From contig JARLFX010000202.1 of assembly GCA_031296355.1 (NCBI GenBank), forward strand, positions 1 through 28,711: a stretch of 28,711 nt of DNA. Reading direction: 5' to 3'. The notes beneath the pieces were generated by a model. That model was not told where the DNA came from, searched no databases, and saw nothing but the letters and a program-made list of their open reading frames with translations. The translations under genes and the position numbers were made by a program. Position 1 is the stretch's first letter. Each line of letters starts with the position of its first letter. The stretch is from Acidobacteriaceae bacterium. Its GTDB lineage: Bacteria > Acidobacteriota > Terriglobia > Terriglobales > Acidobacteriaceae. Shown piece after piece: positions 16,970 to 25,608 of the stretch.

Positions 16970-19900
16970 TTGAGTTCTTCGAGAAACAGCCTGTTTAGAC
17001 CCATGAATGCAGTCGTCTCCTTCTTCTCGCGCACTGGCGTTTTCATTGCCCTGGTGATGGGCTGCCTTACGCAGCCTGCCTCCGCGGCGATTACGGTTGA
17101 TGCGAGCAGTCAGCAGATTGCTGCAACCGGTACGACCTCTTTTGGGTTTAATCACACGCTCGGCACAGGCTCTAACCGCCTGGTGGTGTGCAGCGTGCAG
17201 ATTGCCAATCCAACCACGGCGGTCACGAACGTTACGCCCGTCGTGACCTTTGGCGGATTCACCATGACGGCGATCGCTGCATCGCAGGCGCCGGGGACAG
17301 GGCAGAATACGAGCAAGATCGAATCTGAGATGTTTTATCTGAATGACGTGACGCTGGGCAGCACGTCGGGTGTAGTGGCGGTGAATGTGACGCTGCCCTC
17401 AGCGCCAACCGGCGGTGTGTCTGCTGGTTGTACCTCGTTCTTCGGCATGGCTCAGGCCGGTCCTGAGGCGGAAGGCGTAGCCTACAACGGCAGTGGTACG
17501 GCGCAGACCATTTCGCTGACAACCGCGACGGCGGGCGATCTGGTAGTGGATTCGTTTGCCGGCGGCTTCACCGCCTCGAGCAATCCGACGAAGACTGCTT
17601 TGCCCAACGCGGGACAGACCGCGCTCTACAACTCGCAGCTTTCCACGGCGGGCATTCTGGGCGGCAGCAGTTATGAGATTGCGGCAGCGGCCGGCAGTGT
17701 CTCGGTCGGCTGGGCAGATACGGTCTCACGGCTGGCGTACTCGGCGGTTGCATTTGCGCCTACCGCCGCGGTGAACTACACCGTAACCACTGCGGCCAAC
17801 CCGGTAGGCACGGGCACGGTTACGCTTTCGCCGAATCAGTTGAGCTATGCGACGGGCAGCAGCATTACGGTTACGGCCACACCGGCGCAGTACTACGTCT
17901 TTACCGGATTCAGCGGCGATGTGACGGGCACAACCAATCCGGCGACGCTGCTGGTAGACGCCAACAAGTCAGTGACCGCTAACTTCACGCAGGCCATGTG
18001 TAACCTGACCGTGACTTATACCGGGCAGGGAAGCGTGTCGCCGGTTTCGGGCAGTTATGCGTGCGGCAGCACCATTAATCTTTCCGCCACTCCGAACTCC
18101 GGTTATAGCTTTGGTCAATGGAGCGGAGGCGGATACACCGGCACCAACAGCGCAGGCAGCTTCACACTGACCGCAGATACAACAGAGACAGCGAGCTTCA
18201 TCGTGGGTACGGTGTGCACGCTCGCAACCAGCGTGACCGGCTCTGGTTCCGTCACGCTCAGCCCAGCGGGTGGATCGTACTCCTGCGGTAGCAGCGTGCA
18301 GGTCACGGCGGTTCCGTACAGCGGCGACTGGAGCTTCACCGGATTTTCCGGCGCAATTACGGGCGCGACCAATCCGCAGACGCTGGTGCTGAATACGAAC
18401 TCATCGGTCAACGCGGCGTTTACGCAGATTAATTTCCCGGTGAACGTGACTGTGGTCGGGCCGGGCACGGTCTCCGCCAGCCCCAGCGCCTCCAGTTATG
18501 CTCAGGGCACGTCAGTCCAGTTGACCGCAACGCCCAATGCCGGCGCGTATTTCGTTGGCTTCACCGGCGACCTTACCTCCACATCAAACCCGGCAAGCGT
18601 CATTGTGAATGCGACCCGGAACATCACAGCTACCTTTGCGGTGCCAGTCATCACGCAGGATGCGGTCAGCCATGCGGCAACCACAGCCACAGCTACCAGC
18701 CTGACGTGGACACACACACTGGGCTCCGGAACCGCGCGCGCGGTCGTGATTGCGGTGGGCTCGTCAGACTCTGCGATTGCCAGCCCGGATGCAGCCGCGG
18801 TGGTGACCGGGGTGTACTTCAACGGCGTGTATGCCACGCCGATTCCAGGCTCGCTCTACTACGGCGGCACGACCGGCATGTCGCAGACGCAGCTCTTCTA
18901 TCTGACGGATGCGGAACTGCCGCCCGCCGGTACCTATACAGTGCAGGTGAATCTTGCAGGATCGGTCACCGGCATCCAGGCCGGAGCGATCTCTCTCTTC
19001 GGCGTCTATCAAGGGCCGCCGGAGGCGGTGGCCATCAACCGCATTACCAGCGGAACCACCACATCGCTCAGTACACCCATCACCACGCTCACGAACAATG
19101 CCTGGGTGATTGACGTGATTGAAGACACCACGGCGTCAACGCTGGCACAGGGAAGCGGCCAGACGCTGGCCTGGACGGCAGCTTCTGCCATTGCGGGAAC
19201 GGGCGGTAACAGCACAGAAGCGGTGCCCACCGCCGGTACGGTGTCCATGAGCTGGACCTCGGCCAAGGCGCAGCGTATGGTCCAGTCCGTCGCGGCATTT
19301 CCGCCTGCAGGCCTCTCTGCGCCGGTCACGTACACGCTCAGCGGCGGCGGCAGCGGCGGCACCATCACGACCAATCCCGGGCTTTCGAACTATCCGGCAC
19401 AAACCGCGGTGCAGCTCACGGCCACACCGGCGCTGGGTTACAGCTTCAGCAGCTGGAGCATTGATGCGGGCGCCAGTACGTCCACCGCGAACCCGTATTC
19501 GCAGGTGATGGACGCGAACCACAGTGTGACCGCGATCTTTACCTCCGCGCCCACCTGTGCGCTGACGTTCAACATTGTGGGTACGGGCACCGTATCGACT
19601 GCGTCAGGCAGCTATAACTGCGGGACGGTCTTCCATCTGCTGGCAACGCCGGGCAGCGGTTACACCTTTACCTCGTGGAGCGGCGATTTTGCCAGCACGG
19701 ACAATCCAGCTTACTTTACGCTGAACGCGGACTCGAATATTACGGTGGAGTTTGATCCCATCGCGCAGTGCACGCTTACGGTCTCCACGGTGGGCACCGG
19801 TAGTATTACACCCGGCTCGGGCAGCTATGCCTGCGGCACAACGGTCTCACTCCAGGCTACGGTGACCGATTCGTCGTATGCCTTCGCTGGATTCAGCGGC

Positions 19901-22900
19901 GATTACTCCGGCACCGCGAATCCTGCGTCCATCACATTGAACAACAACATGGCGGTTACCGGCACCTTTGTGCAGGGCTCCGCCTGCACCTTCACCAGCA
20001 CGGTGGTGGGCTCAGGCACGGTCACGCCAAGCTCCGCATCGTATCTATGCGGAACCACCATCTCTGTCTCCGCGCTTCCGGTGGCGCACTATCTCTTCAA
20101 CGGATGGAGCGGCGGCCTCACGGGATCGGCTACGCCGATCTCTGTCACGCTCAATAGCAACATCAGTGCCACCGCTACCTTTGTCTACAACACCACCGGT
20201 ATCACCGGCGACCCGCGCACCGTGGTGGAGCCGGTGTATCCGCCCGTGTGCTCCGTGCTCTCTGCCCTGCAGACCGTTTCCAGCCCGGTAGAAAGTTCGC
20301 CGGACACAGCGCGTGTGCAGGCGGCCCTGAATGCGTGTCCCGCCGGGCAGGCAGTGGAGTTTTCCGCCAGTGGCAGCTATAACGGCTTCATCATTGCGCC
20401 CATTACCTTGCCCGCAGGCGTGACCATGCTGGTCGATCCTGAAGTCACTATCATGGCGTCAATCAACTCGGCTGACTACAGCTGCGTCTCATCTCTGAGC
20501 TGGTGCACGCCGGTCATTGATGTGGCGGCAAATACGTATCCCAATCCCGGATCGGCCATTATGGGGCTGGGCGTGATTGATGGACGCGGCGGCACAACGC
20601 TGACCGATCTGCATAAATCCTGGTGGGCTACAGGCTCCAATGCGCGGCCGCGCCTCATCTTCCTGTCGTCGCACACCAACACGATTCCGGCTGACAATTT
20701 CACGATGTACAAGATCACGCTGAAGAACTCGCCGAAGTTTCACTTCTCCGGCATTGGCAACGACCTTACGGTCTGGGGCGTGAAGGTGATTGCCCCGCCG
20801 GACTCGCCCAATACGGACGGCATCGATCCATCGAGCTCAGAGAACATTACCATTACGAACTCTTATATCTCTGACGGCGATGACATGATCGCGATGAAGG
20901 CGGGCAACGGCCACATTGACAATGTCACCATCAGCAATAACCACATGTACAGCGGCCACGGCATCACCATCGGGTCTGAGACCAATGCCGGCCTGAACAA
21001 TATGTACGTACACGATGATGCGATTGACAACGGGTTCGGCGGCTCCTCCGTGGATACACTGCGTATTAAATCCGATACCAGCCGCGGCGGCGAAGTGTAT
21101 GACGTGCTCTACAAGAACATCTGCATCAACCATGGCGGCGATACCATCGTCATTGATCCGTACTACTCGTCGGAGACCGGAACGCTGATTCCGAACTTCC
21201 ACGACATCACCTTCAGCAATGTGCACATGCTGATCCGTGACTCCAGCCACAAATCCACCATGACGGGATACAACACCGGCGGCATCGTCAATCCGCTTAC
21301 CGTCACTTTGGATAGCGTGTACTTTGACGGTGCAACCTCGAACGACTTCAAGGCGCCGGACAACTTCAACAATGTGCAGTTCACCCTGGGCGCAGGGCCG
21401 GTCAGCTTCGCCTCGTTCCTCACGGCCGATGCGGCGATTCCAGCGAATCTGATCACGGTCACCAATAACGTGAGCAATAGCAATGCGGCGCTGGATTGCA
21501 GCGCGGCATTTGTGTATCTCGCCGGCGATCTGACCGCGCCCACAAATACCGCCACGGCAGGCGCTCCGTTCACGGTCACGGCCGTGCTGCAAAATCTTGT
21601 CAGTCCCATGATGGCCGGCACCATCGGCTATCCGCAGCAAAACATGCCGACCGGCACAATCAATCTGCTGGAAGGCAGCAATATCGTTGGTACAGGATCG
21701 ATCACCAGCGGAAACCGCCTGACGTACATCACCATTCCGTCCGTCACCACGGGTACGCATACCTACACCGCGCAGTTTTTGGGCAATACCAATTACTCCG
21801 CGCTGAACTTCGGTAGCTTGACGATTACAGCGACCGGATCTGCCCCGGTGGCTGCAGGGCAGAGCATCAATGTTGCTTACAACACTGCGACGGCGGTCAC
21901 GCTGAGCGCGACAGGAAATGGCACGCTGACGTACAGCGTGGTTGCATCGCCCGCGCACGGCACCTTAAGCGGCACGGCGCCGAACCTGACGTATACGCCG
22001 ACCTCCGGCTACTATGGTGCCGACAGCTTCACCTTCAAGGCCAACAATGGCGCAGACAGCAACGTCGCCACCATCAGCATCACCGTATTGCCGCCTGCGC
22101 CACCGGTTGCGGCAGGCCAGTCAATCACGGTGCCTTTCAATACTTCCATGCCGATCACGCTCACCGCGACCGGCGTTGGCACTATAACCTACTCGGTTCT
22201 TACGAATCCCACGCATGGCATCCTGGGCGGAACGCTGCCCAACCTCACCTACACGCCCGCAACCGGCTACTTTGGCACGGATAGTTTTACCTTCAACGCG
22301 AACAATGGCAGCAATGGCAACACGGCGACAATCAGCATCACCGTGCTGCCTGCGGCGCCGGGGGCTTCAGCGCAATCGGTCACTGCTGCCTTCAATGCAG
22401 CGACTGCGGTCACGCTCAGCGCAACAGGAAATGGCACGCTGACGTACAGCGTGGTCGCATCGCCCGCGCACGGTGCCTTAAGCGGTACGGCACCGAACCT
22501 GACGTATACGCCAACCTCCGGCTACTATGGCGCCGACAGCTTCACCTTCAAGGCCAATAACGGAACGGACAGTAATGTCGCCACGGTCAGCATTACTGTG
22601 CTGCCCGCGGCGCCGGTGGCCTCAGCGCAATCGGTCACGGTTACCTTCAATGCAGCGACTGCGGTCACGCTGAGCGCGACAGGAAATGGCACGCTGACGT
22701 ACAGCGTGGTCGCATCGCCCGCGCACGGCACCTTAAGCGGCACGGCGCCGAACCTGACGTATACGCCGACCTCCGGCTACTATGGCGCCGACAGCTTCAC
22801 CTTCAAGGTCAACAATGGAACGGACAGCAATGTCGCCACGGTCAGCATTACGGTGAACGGTGATCTGGTCTGGACAGTTGCCACCGGTGGTTCCCTTACG

Positions 22901-23383
22901 GCCACGGTGACCTCAGGTCATAGTGCCACCTATGCGCTGCAGGTTGCCGGTTGGACGGGCGACAGCAATGCCGTCACCTTCACCTGCGCCGGCGCGCCTA
23001 CGTTCGCCAGTTGCACGGTGACACCCACCAGTTCCGCCATGACGGGTGTTACCCCCGTGCCCGTCACGGTGACCGTCTCTACCCAGACGCTTCATGGCGT
23101 CATGGCACCACCCACTACTGCGTCCACCCACGGCAAAACGTTACCCATTGCATTCGCGGCGGGGCTGGTGGGCTTCCTCGGACTCTGCCGCAAATATCGC
23201 GGCAAGCGCCTGGGCGTTTTACTGAGTGTGCTACTGGTGGTGCTGGTTGCCGGTTCCATGGTGGGTTGCGGCGGTGGTGGCAATCCGCCATCAGACACCG
23301 TGCCGGGCACTTACACGCTCACGGTGACGGCCACCTCCGGCAGTATCGCAAAGAATGTCTCGCTCACGTTGATTGTGCAGTAA
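16970..23383 (+). CDS. Giant secreted polygalacturonase (GH28) with InlB-like and Ig-like repeats
   Basis: A 2137-residue exported protein. TTG 16970 is chosen because GAGGT lies seven bases upstream; ATG 17003 is possible and gives a shorter signal peptide (cleavage near ASA-AIT). Order: beta-sandwich module 1 (about 40-266), four InlB B-like repeats (267-560), a second copy of the module (560-785), four more InlB-like repeats (785-1075), GH28 right-handed beta-helix (about 1080-1510), an Ig-like segment, four Ig-like repeats (about 1625-1962), and a tail with two hydrophobic segments. The GH28 active site is complete: NTD at 1281-1283, DGDD at 1302-1305, GHG with H1330, and RIK at 1365-1367. 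It should hydrolyse alpha-1,4-galacturonan or a related pectin chain outside the cell. The repeats probably bind or space the enzyme from the cell surface. Confidence 0.88.
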   Translation: MSSSRNSLFRPMNAVVSFFSRTGVFIALVMGCLTQPASAAITVDASSQQIAATGTTSFGFNHTLGTGSNRLVVCSVQIANPTTAVTNVTPVVTFGGFTMTAIAASQAPGTGQNTSKIESEMFYLNDVTLGSTSGVVAVNVTLPSAPTGGVSAGCTSFFGMAQAGPEAEGVAYNGSGTAQTISLTTATAGDLVVDSFAGGFTASSNPTKTALPNAGQTALYNSQLSTAGILGGSSYEIAAAAGSVSVGWADTVSRLAYSAVAFAPTAAVNYTVTTAANPVGTGTVTLSPNQLSYATGSSITVTATPAQYYVFTGFSGDVTGTTNPATLLVDANKSVTANFTQAMCNLTVTYTGQGSVSPVSGSYACGSTINLSATPNSGYSFGQWSGGGYTGTNSAGSFTLTADTTETASFIVGTVCTLATSVTGSGSVTLSPAGGSYSCGSSVQVTAVPYSGDWSFTGFSGAITGATNPQTLVLNTNSSVNAAFTQINFPVNVTVVGPGTVSASPSASSYAQGTSVQLTATPNAGAYFVGFTGDLTSTSNPASVIVNATRNITATFAVPVITQDAVSHAATTATATSLTWTHTLGSGTARAVVIAVGSSDSAIASPDAAAVVTGVYFNGVYATPIPGSLYYGGTTGMSQTQLFYLTDAELPPAGTYTVQVNLAGSVTGIQAGAISLFGVYQGPPEAVAINRITSGTTTSLSTPITTLTNNAWVIDVIEDTTASTLAQGSGQTLAWTAASAIAGTGGNSTEAVPTAGTVSMSWTSAKAQRMVQSVAAFPPAGLSAPVTYTLSGGGSGGTITTNPGLSNYPAQTAVQLTATPALGYSFSSWSIDAGASTSTANPYSQVMDANHSVTAIFTSAPTCALTFNIVGTGTVSTASGSYNCGTVFHLLATPGSGYTFTSWSGDFASTDNPAYFTLNADSNITVEFDPIAQCTLTVSTVGTGSITPGSGSYACGTTVSLQATVTDSSYAFAGFSGDYSGTANPASITLNNNMAVTGTFVQGSACTFTSTVVGSGTVTPSSASYLCGTTISVSALPVAHYLFNGWSGGLTGSATPISVTLNSNISATATFVYNTTGITGDPRTVVEPVYPPVCSVLSALQTVSSPVESSPDTARVQAALNACPAGQAVEFSASGSYNGFIIAPITLPAGVTMLVDPEVTIMASINSADYSCVSSLSWCTPVIDVAANTYPNPGSAIMGLGVIDGRGGTTLTDLHKSWWATGSNARPRLIFLSSHTNTIPADNFTMYKITLKNSPKFHFSGIGNDLTVWGVKVIAPPDSPNTDGIDPSSSENITITNSYISDGDDMIAMKAGNGHIDNVTISNNHMYSGHGITIGSETNAGLNNMYVHDDAIDNGFGGSSVDTLRIKSDTSRGGEVYDVLYKNICINHGGDTIVIDPYYSSETGTLIPNFHDITFSNVHMLIRDSSHKSTMTGYNTGGIVNPLTVTLDSVYFDGATSNDFKAPDNFNNVQFTLGAGPVSFASFLTADAAIPANLITVTNNVSNSNAALDCSAAFVYLAGDLTAPTNTATAGAPFTVTAVLQNLVSPMMAGTIGYPQQNMPTGTINLLEGSNIVGTGSITSGNRLTYITIPSVTTGTHTYTAQFLGNTNYSALNFGSLTITATGSAPVAAGQSINVAYNTATAVTLSATGNGTLTYSVVASPAHGTLSGTAPNLTYTPTSGYYGADSFTFKANNGADSNVATISITVLPPAPPVAAGQSITVPFNTSMPITLTATGVGTITYSVLTNPTHGILGGTLPNLTYTPATGYFGTDSFTFNANNGSNGNTATISITVLPAAPGASAQSVTAAFNAATAVTLSATGNGTLTYSVVASPAHGALSGTAPNLTYTPTSGYYGADSFTFKANNGTDSNVATVSITVLPAAPVASAQSVTVTFNAATAVTLSATGNGTLTYSVVASPAHGTLSGTAPNLTYTPTSGYYGADSFTFKVNNGTDSNVATVSITVNGDLVWTVATGGSLTATVTSGHSATYALQVAGWTGDSNAVTFTCAGAPTFASCTVTPTSSAMTGVTPVPVTVTVSTQTLHGVMAPPTTASTHGKTLPIAFAAGLVGFLGLCRKYRGKRLGVLLSVLLVVLVAGSMVGCGGGGNPPSDTVPGTYTLTVTATSGSIAKNVSLTLIVQ
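17775..18645 (+). repeat. First array of four InlB B-like repeats (within the pectinase)
   Basis: Four units of about 70 residues, each with a GTGTV-like start, a Y-A/S-x-G-T/S strand, TATP, then F-x-GFSGD or W-S-G and a closing TANF/TASF. Units begin near 17775, 17995, 18210 and 18435. They are protein-level repeats, diverged in DNA. Confidence 0.75.
19324..20197 (+). repeat. Second array of four InlB B-like repeats (within the pectinase)
   Basis: Four more units of the same kind, beginning near 19324, 19553, 19765 and 19982, the last three each with a Cys near the start and a Cys before GT (for example SYNCGT, SYACGT, SYLCGT), suggesting one disulfide per unit. Confidence 0.75.
21850..22856 (+). 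repeat. Four tandem Ig-like (cadherin-like) repeats, three nearly identical in DNA
   Basis: Units of about 85 codons begin near 21850, 22109, 22363 and 22618. Units 1, 3 and 4 share long identical runs such as GGAAATGGCACGCTGACGTA; unit 2 is diverged. Each carries the pattern TYTPxSGYYGxDSFTFxxNNG, typical of Big_9/cadherin-like Ig domains that bind calcium or stack as spacers. Confidence 0.88.
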
Positions 23384-23396
23384 CTGGAGAGTATCC

Positions 23397-25580
23397 ATGC
23401 AAATGTTATGGACTATGTTCCTTCGTTCTGATTCTTATTCACGCCGCGCAATTCAGGCAGCGTGCTGCGCGTTCACTCTGGCTCTCGCCGCACTGGCGCT
23501 CACCGGTTGTGGTACGGTGCCAGTTACAAATTCGATTGCGGGCCGCTCCACCCTGGCCATCACGGGCAGGGCGATGGGCGGTATCCAGCCCATCATCGGT
23601 GCTACGGTTAAGCTCTACACCACTACAAGTACTGACTATGGCATCGGGGCTCTGCAGGAGGAGGCTACGCAGCAGGGTGTGTCTGCCGGACAGGACACAG
23701 ACAGTAACGGCTATTTCAGCTTTGCGAGTTCCTACGATTGCCCTCTTGGCCAGTTTGCTTATGTCGTGATGAGCGGCGGCAATACCGGCAGTAACAACGT
23801 GAACGCCAGCAATGTGCTGATAGCGGCGCTGGGCCGCTGCGAAGATCTCTATACGAGCCCCGGTACGAATCCTTCGGTGTACAAAGGTCCATCCATTGAC
23901 GTGGATGAGTTGACCACCATTGCGGCCGCCTATGCCCTGGGTAATTTTGCATCGACCTCCGGCAGCGGAGCTGCGACCGTGGTCGGTATTGGTGCGCCTG
24001 CTACTAACAATGCGGCGCAAGTCGGCGGAGTTTCCACGGGATGCGTGGCGGGCGTGGGCAGTTGCACCGTTACGGCGGCTGCCGGGCTCGCGCATGCGTT
24101 TCAGAATGCTGCCAACCTGGTCAACGTATTTGCATCGCCGGCGTATGCCTATGCGAACCTGCCCGGCGACAGCGCTGCCGTGGCTCCGCAACAAGTGCTC
24201 AACTCCATTGGCAATACGCTGGTCGCTTGTGTAAACAGCGATGGCACAGCCGCAGCTTGTACAAATATTTTTGCGGCGACGACTCTTAATTCCGTTACTC
24301 CGACCAACACCTTCCAGGCCATGGTCAATCTCGCGGCCAATCCTACCTTCTCCGGCTCAGCGGTTGCGGCTGCAAATTTTCTGGGCTATGCGACGGCACA
24401 GACCAGTGTGTATGGTCCGGGATTAAGTTCTACCGTCGGACTGAACGATCTCAGCCTCGCCATCAATTATCCAAGTGGGCTTGGTGCTGTGAGTGGAACC
24501 CAGGGGCTGCTCTTTCCTACAAGCGGCGCGCTCGATATTAACGACGTGTACTATATCGGCAATCAGAGTACAGCCAGTGGAGCGGTTCCGGTTAACCTGC
24601 TCGCGTTCTCCAGTAACGGCACCTTGCTGAGCGCCACTCCCAATGGCGCGACGATGAAGTTTGCCTTCGGTCTCAGCGTCGATGCGCTTGGAAATGGCTA
24701 CTTTGTGAACGGCAGCGGGTCCTCGACCAGCGCGCTCGGCGTGTTTACCACGGGCGGCGGCACCAGCTTGTCGCAGTACAGCGTCAAGTCAGCAAGCACC
24801 GGTAATGTTCTCAAGGCGTACAGCACCGCGGTGGACCAGCACAATAATGTGTGGGCGTTTGGAACTGCGACGAGCGCCAACACTCTCTGGATGTCGCCGG
24901 CGGGTGGCGCATCCTTCACGGGGCAGGCGACCGTAACCGTGCCTGCGGTGAACAATGAGATCGAAGTCGCGATCGATCCGAATCAGAATGTCTGGGTCGA
25001 TGGCGGTACCGTGCTGGGCGTGCTGGAGAACATCGGAATGCTCAGTGTACCCACGTACGCTTCCACATCGCTGCTTACGTTGACGCCTGGCGGCAATCCA
25101 GTCTCCGGTCTTGCCTTCGCCGGCAATCCCTATGTCGGCTATCTTTCTTCCTACAATAGTACCGCTCCGGGCATTCAGCCATTCACGCCCACGTTGAACG
25201 GTCCAGAGGTCACGTCGCTCTCCCCAGGCTCACTCACTACGGTCTCCGCCAAGATCGCCGGCACTTTCTACAACGAGGCAGACGGTGCGGGCAATATCTG
25301 GCTGGCTGATACCAACAGTCACTCCGTGATCCAATTCACGCCCGGCACAACGCCCACAGCCTACCGGCTTGAGCCCTGCATGCCAGTTCTCAATGCGTGC
25401 TACACCGGCACCAGCACGCAGAGCAGCCTGTTCACCGCGGGCAAACCCTGGACAGTCTCAATCGACAGCGCCGGTTCCATCTGGGTCACGGCCCAGGCCG
25501 GCGGCAACGTAGTGCAGATCATCGGCGCCGCAGCTCCCACGTGGCCGCTGCTCTCACTGGGCAAAACCGGGAAGCCATGA
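23397..25580 (+). CDS. Lipoprotein with NHL-type propeller, in the pectinase operon
   Basis: A 727-residue lipoprotein. ATG 23397 has GGAG seven bases upstream and lies 13 bases after the pectinase stop, so the two are very likely co-transcribed. The signal ends in LALTGC, with lipidated Cys 38. Residues 53-110 look like a carboxypeptidase-regulatory/Ig-type fold (LAITGRAMGGIQPIIGATVK and DSNGYFSF). The C-terminal 300 residues hold NHL/propeller-type blades recognised by repeated D-x-x-x-N-x-W/Y-V motifs: DALGNGYFVNG, DQHNNVWAFG, DPNQNVWVDGG, GAGNIWLAD and DSAGSIWVTA. No enzyme motif is seen. It is presumably an outer-surface binding partner for polysaccharide or for the secreted enzyme. It ends 28 bases from the convergent malectin gene. 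Confidence 0.82.
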   Translation: MQMLWTMFLRSDSYSRRAIQAACCAFTLALAALALTGCGTVPVTNSIAGRSTLAITGRAMGGIQPIIGATVKLYTTTSTDYGIGALQEEATQQGVSAGQDTDSNGYFSFASSYDCPLGQFAYVVMSGGNTGSNNVNASNVLIAALGRCEDLYTSPGTNPSVYKGPSIDVDELTTIAAAYALGNFASTSGSGAATVVGIGAPATNNAAQVGGVSTGCVAGVGSCTVTAAAGLAHAFQNAANLVNVFASPAYAYANLPGDSAAVAPQQVLNSIGNTLVACVNSDGTAAACTNIFAATTLNSVTPTNTFQAMVNLAANPTFSGSAVAAANFLGYATAQTSVYGPGLSSTVGLNDLSLAINYPSGLGAVSGTQGLLFPTSGALDINDVYYIGNQSTASGAVPVNLLAFSSNGTLLSATPNGATMKFAFGLSVDALGNGYFVNGSGSSTSALGVFTTGGGTSLSQYSVKSASTGNVLKAYSTAVDQHNNVWAFGTATSANTLWMSPAGGASFTGQATVTVPAVNNEIEVAIDPNQNVWVDGGTVLGVLENIGMLSVPTYASTSLLTLTPGGNPVSGLAFAGNPYVGYLSSYNSTAPGIQPFTPTLNGPEVTSLSPGSLTTVSAKIAGTFYNEADGAGNIWLADTNSHSVIQFTPGTTPTAYRLEPCMPVLNACYTGTSTQSSLFTAGKPWTVSIDSAGSIWVTAQAGGNVVQIIGAAAPTWPLLSLGKTGKP

Positions 25581-25608
25581 AGAGTCAATCGAGGTGGAGG
25601 TAATAGTT

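Noticed and set aside
20837..21958. 373-codon minus-strand frame opposite the GH28 domain
   Set aside because: Shadow; the plus strand holds the full catalytic motif set.
21850..22856. CRISPR array
   Set aside because: The repeats are 85-codon in-frame protein domains, not short repeats with unique spacers; no CRISPR array is seen anywhere in the window.
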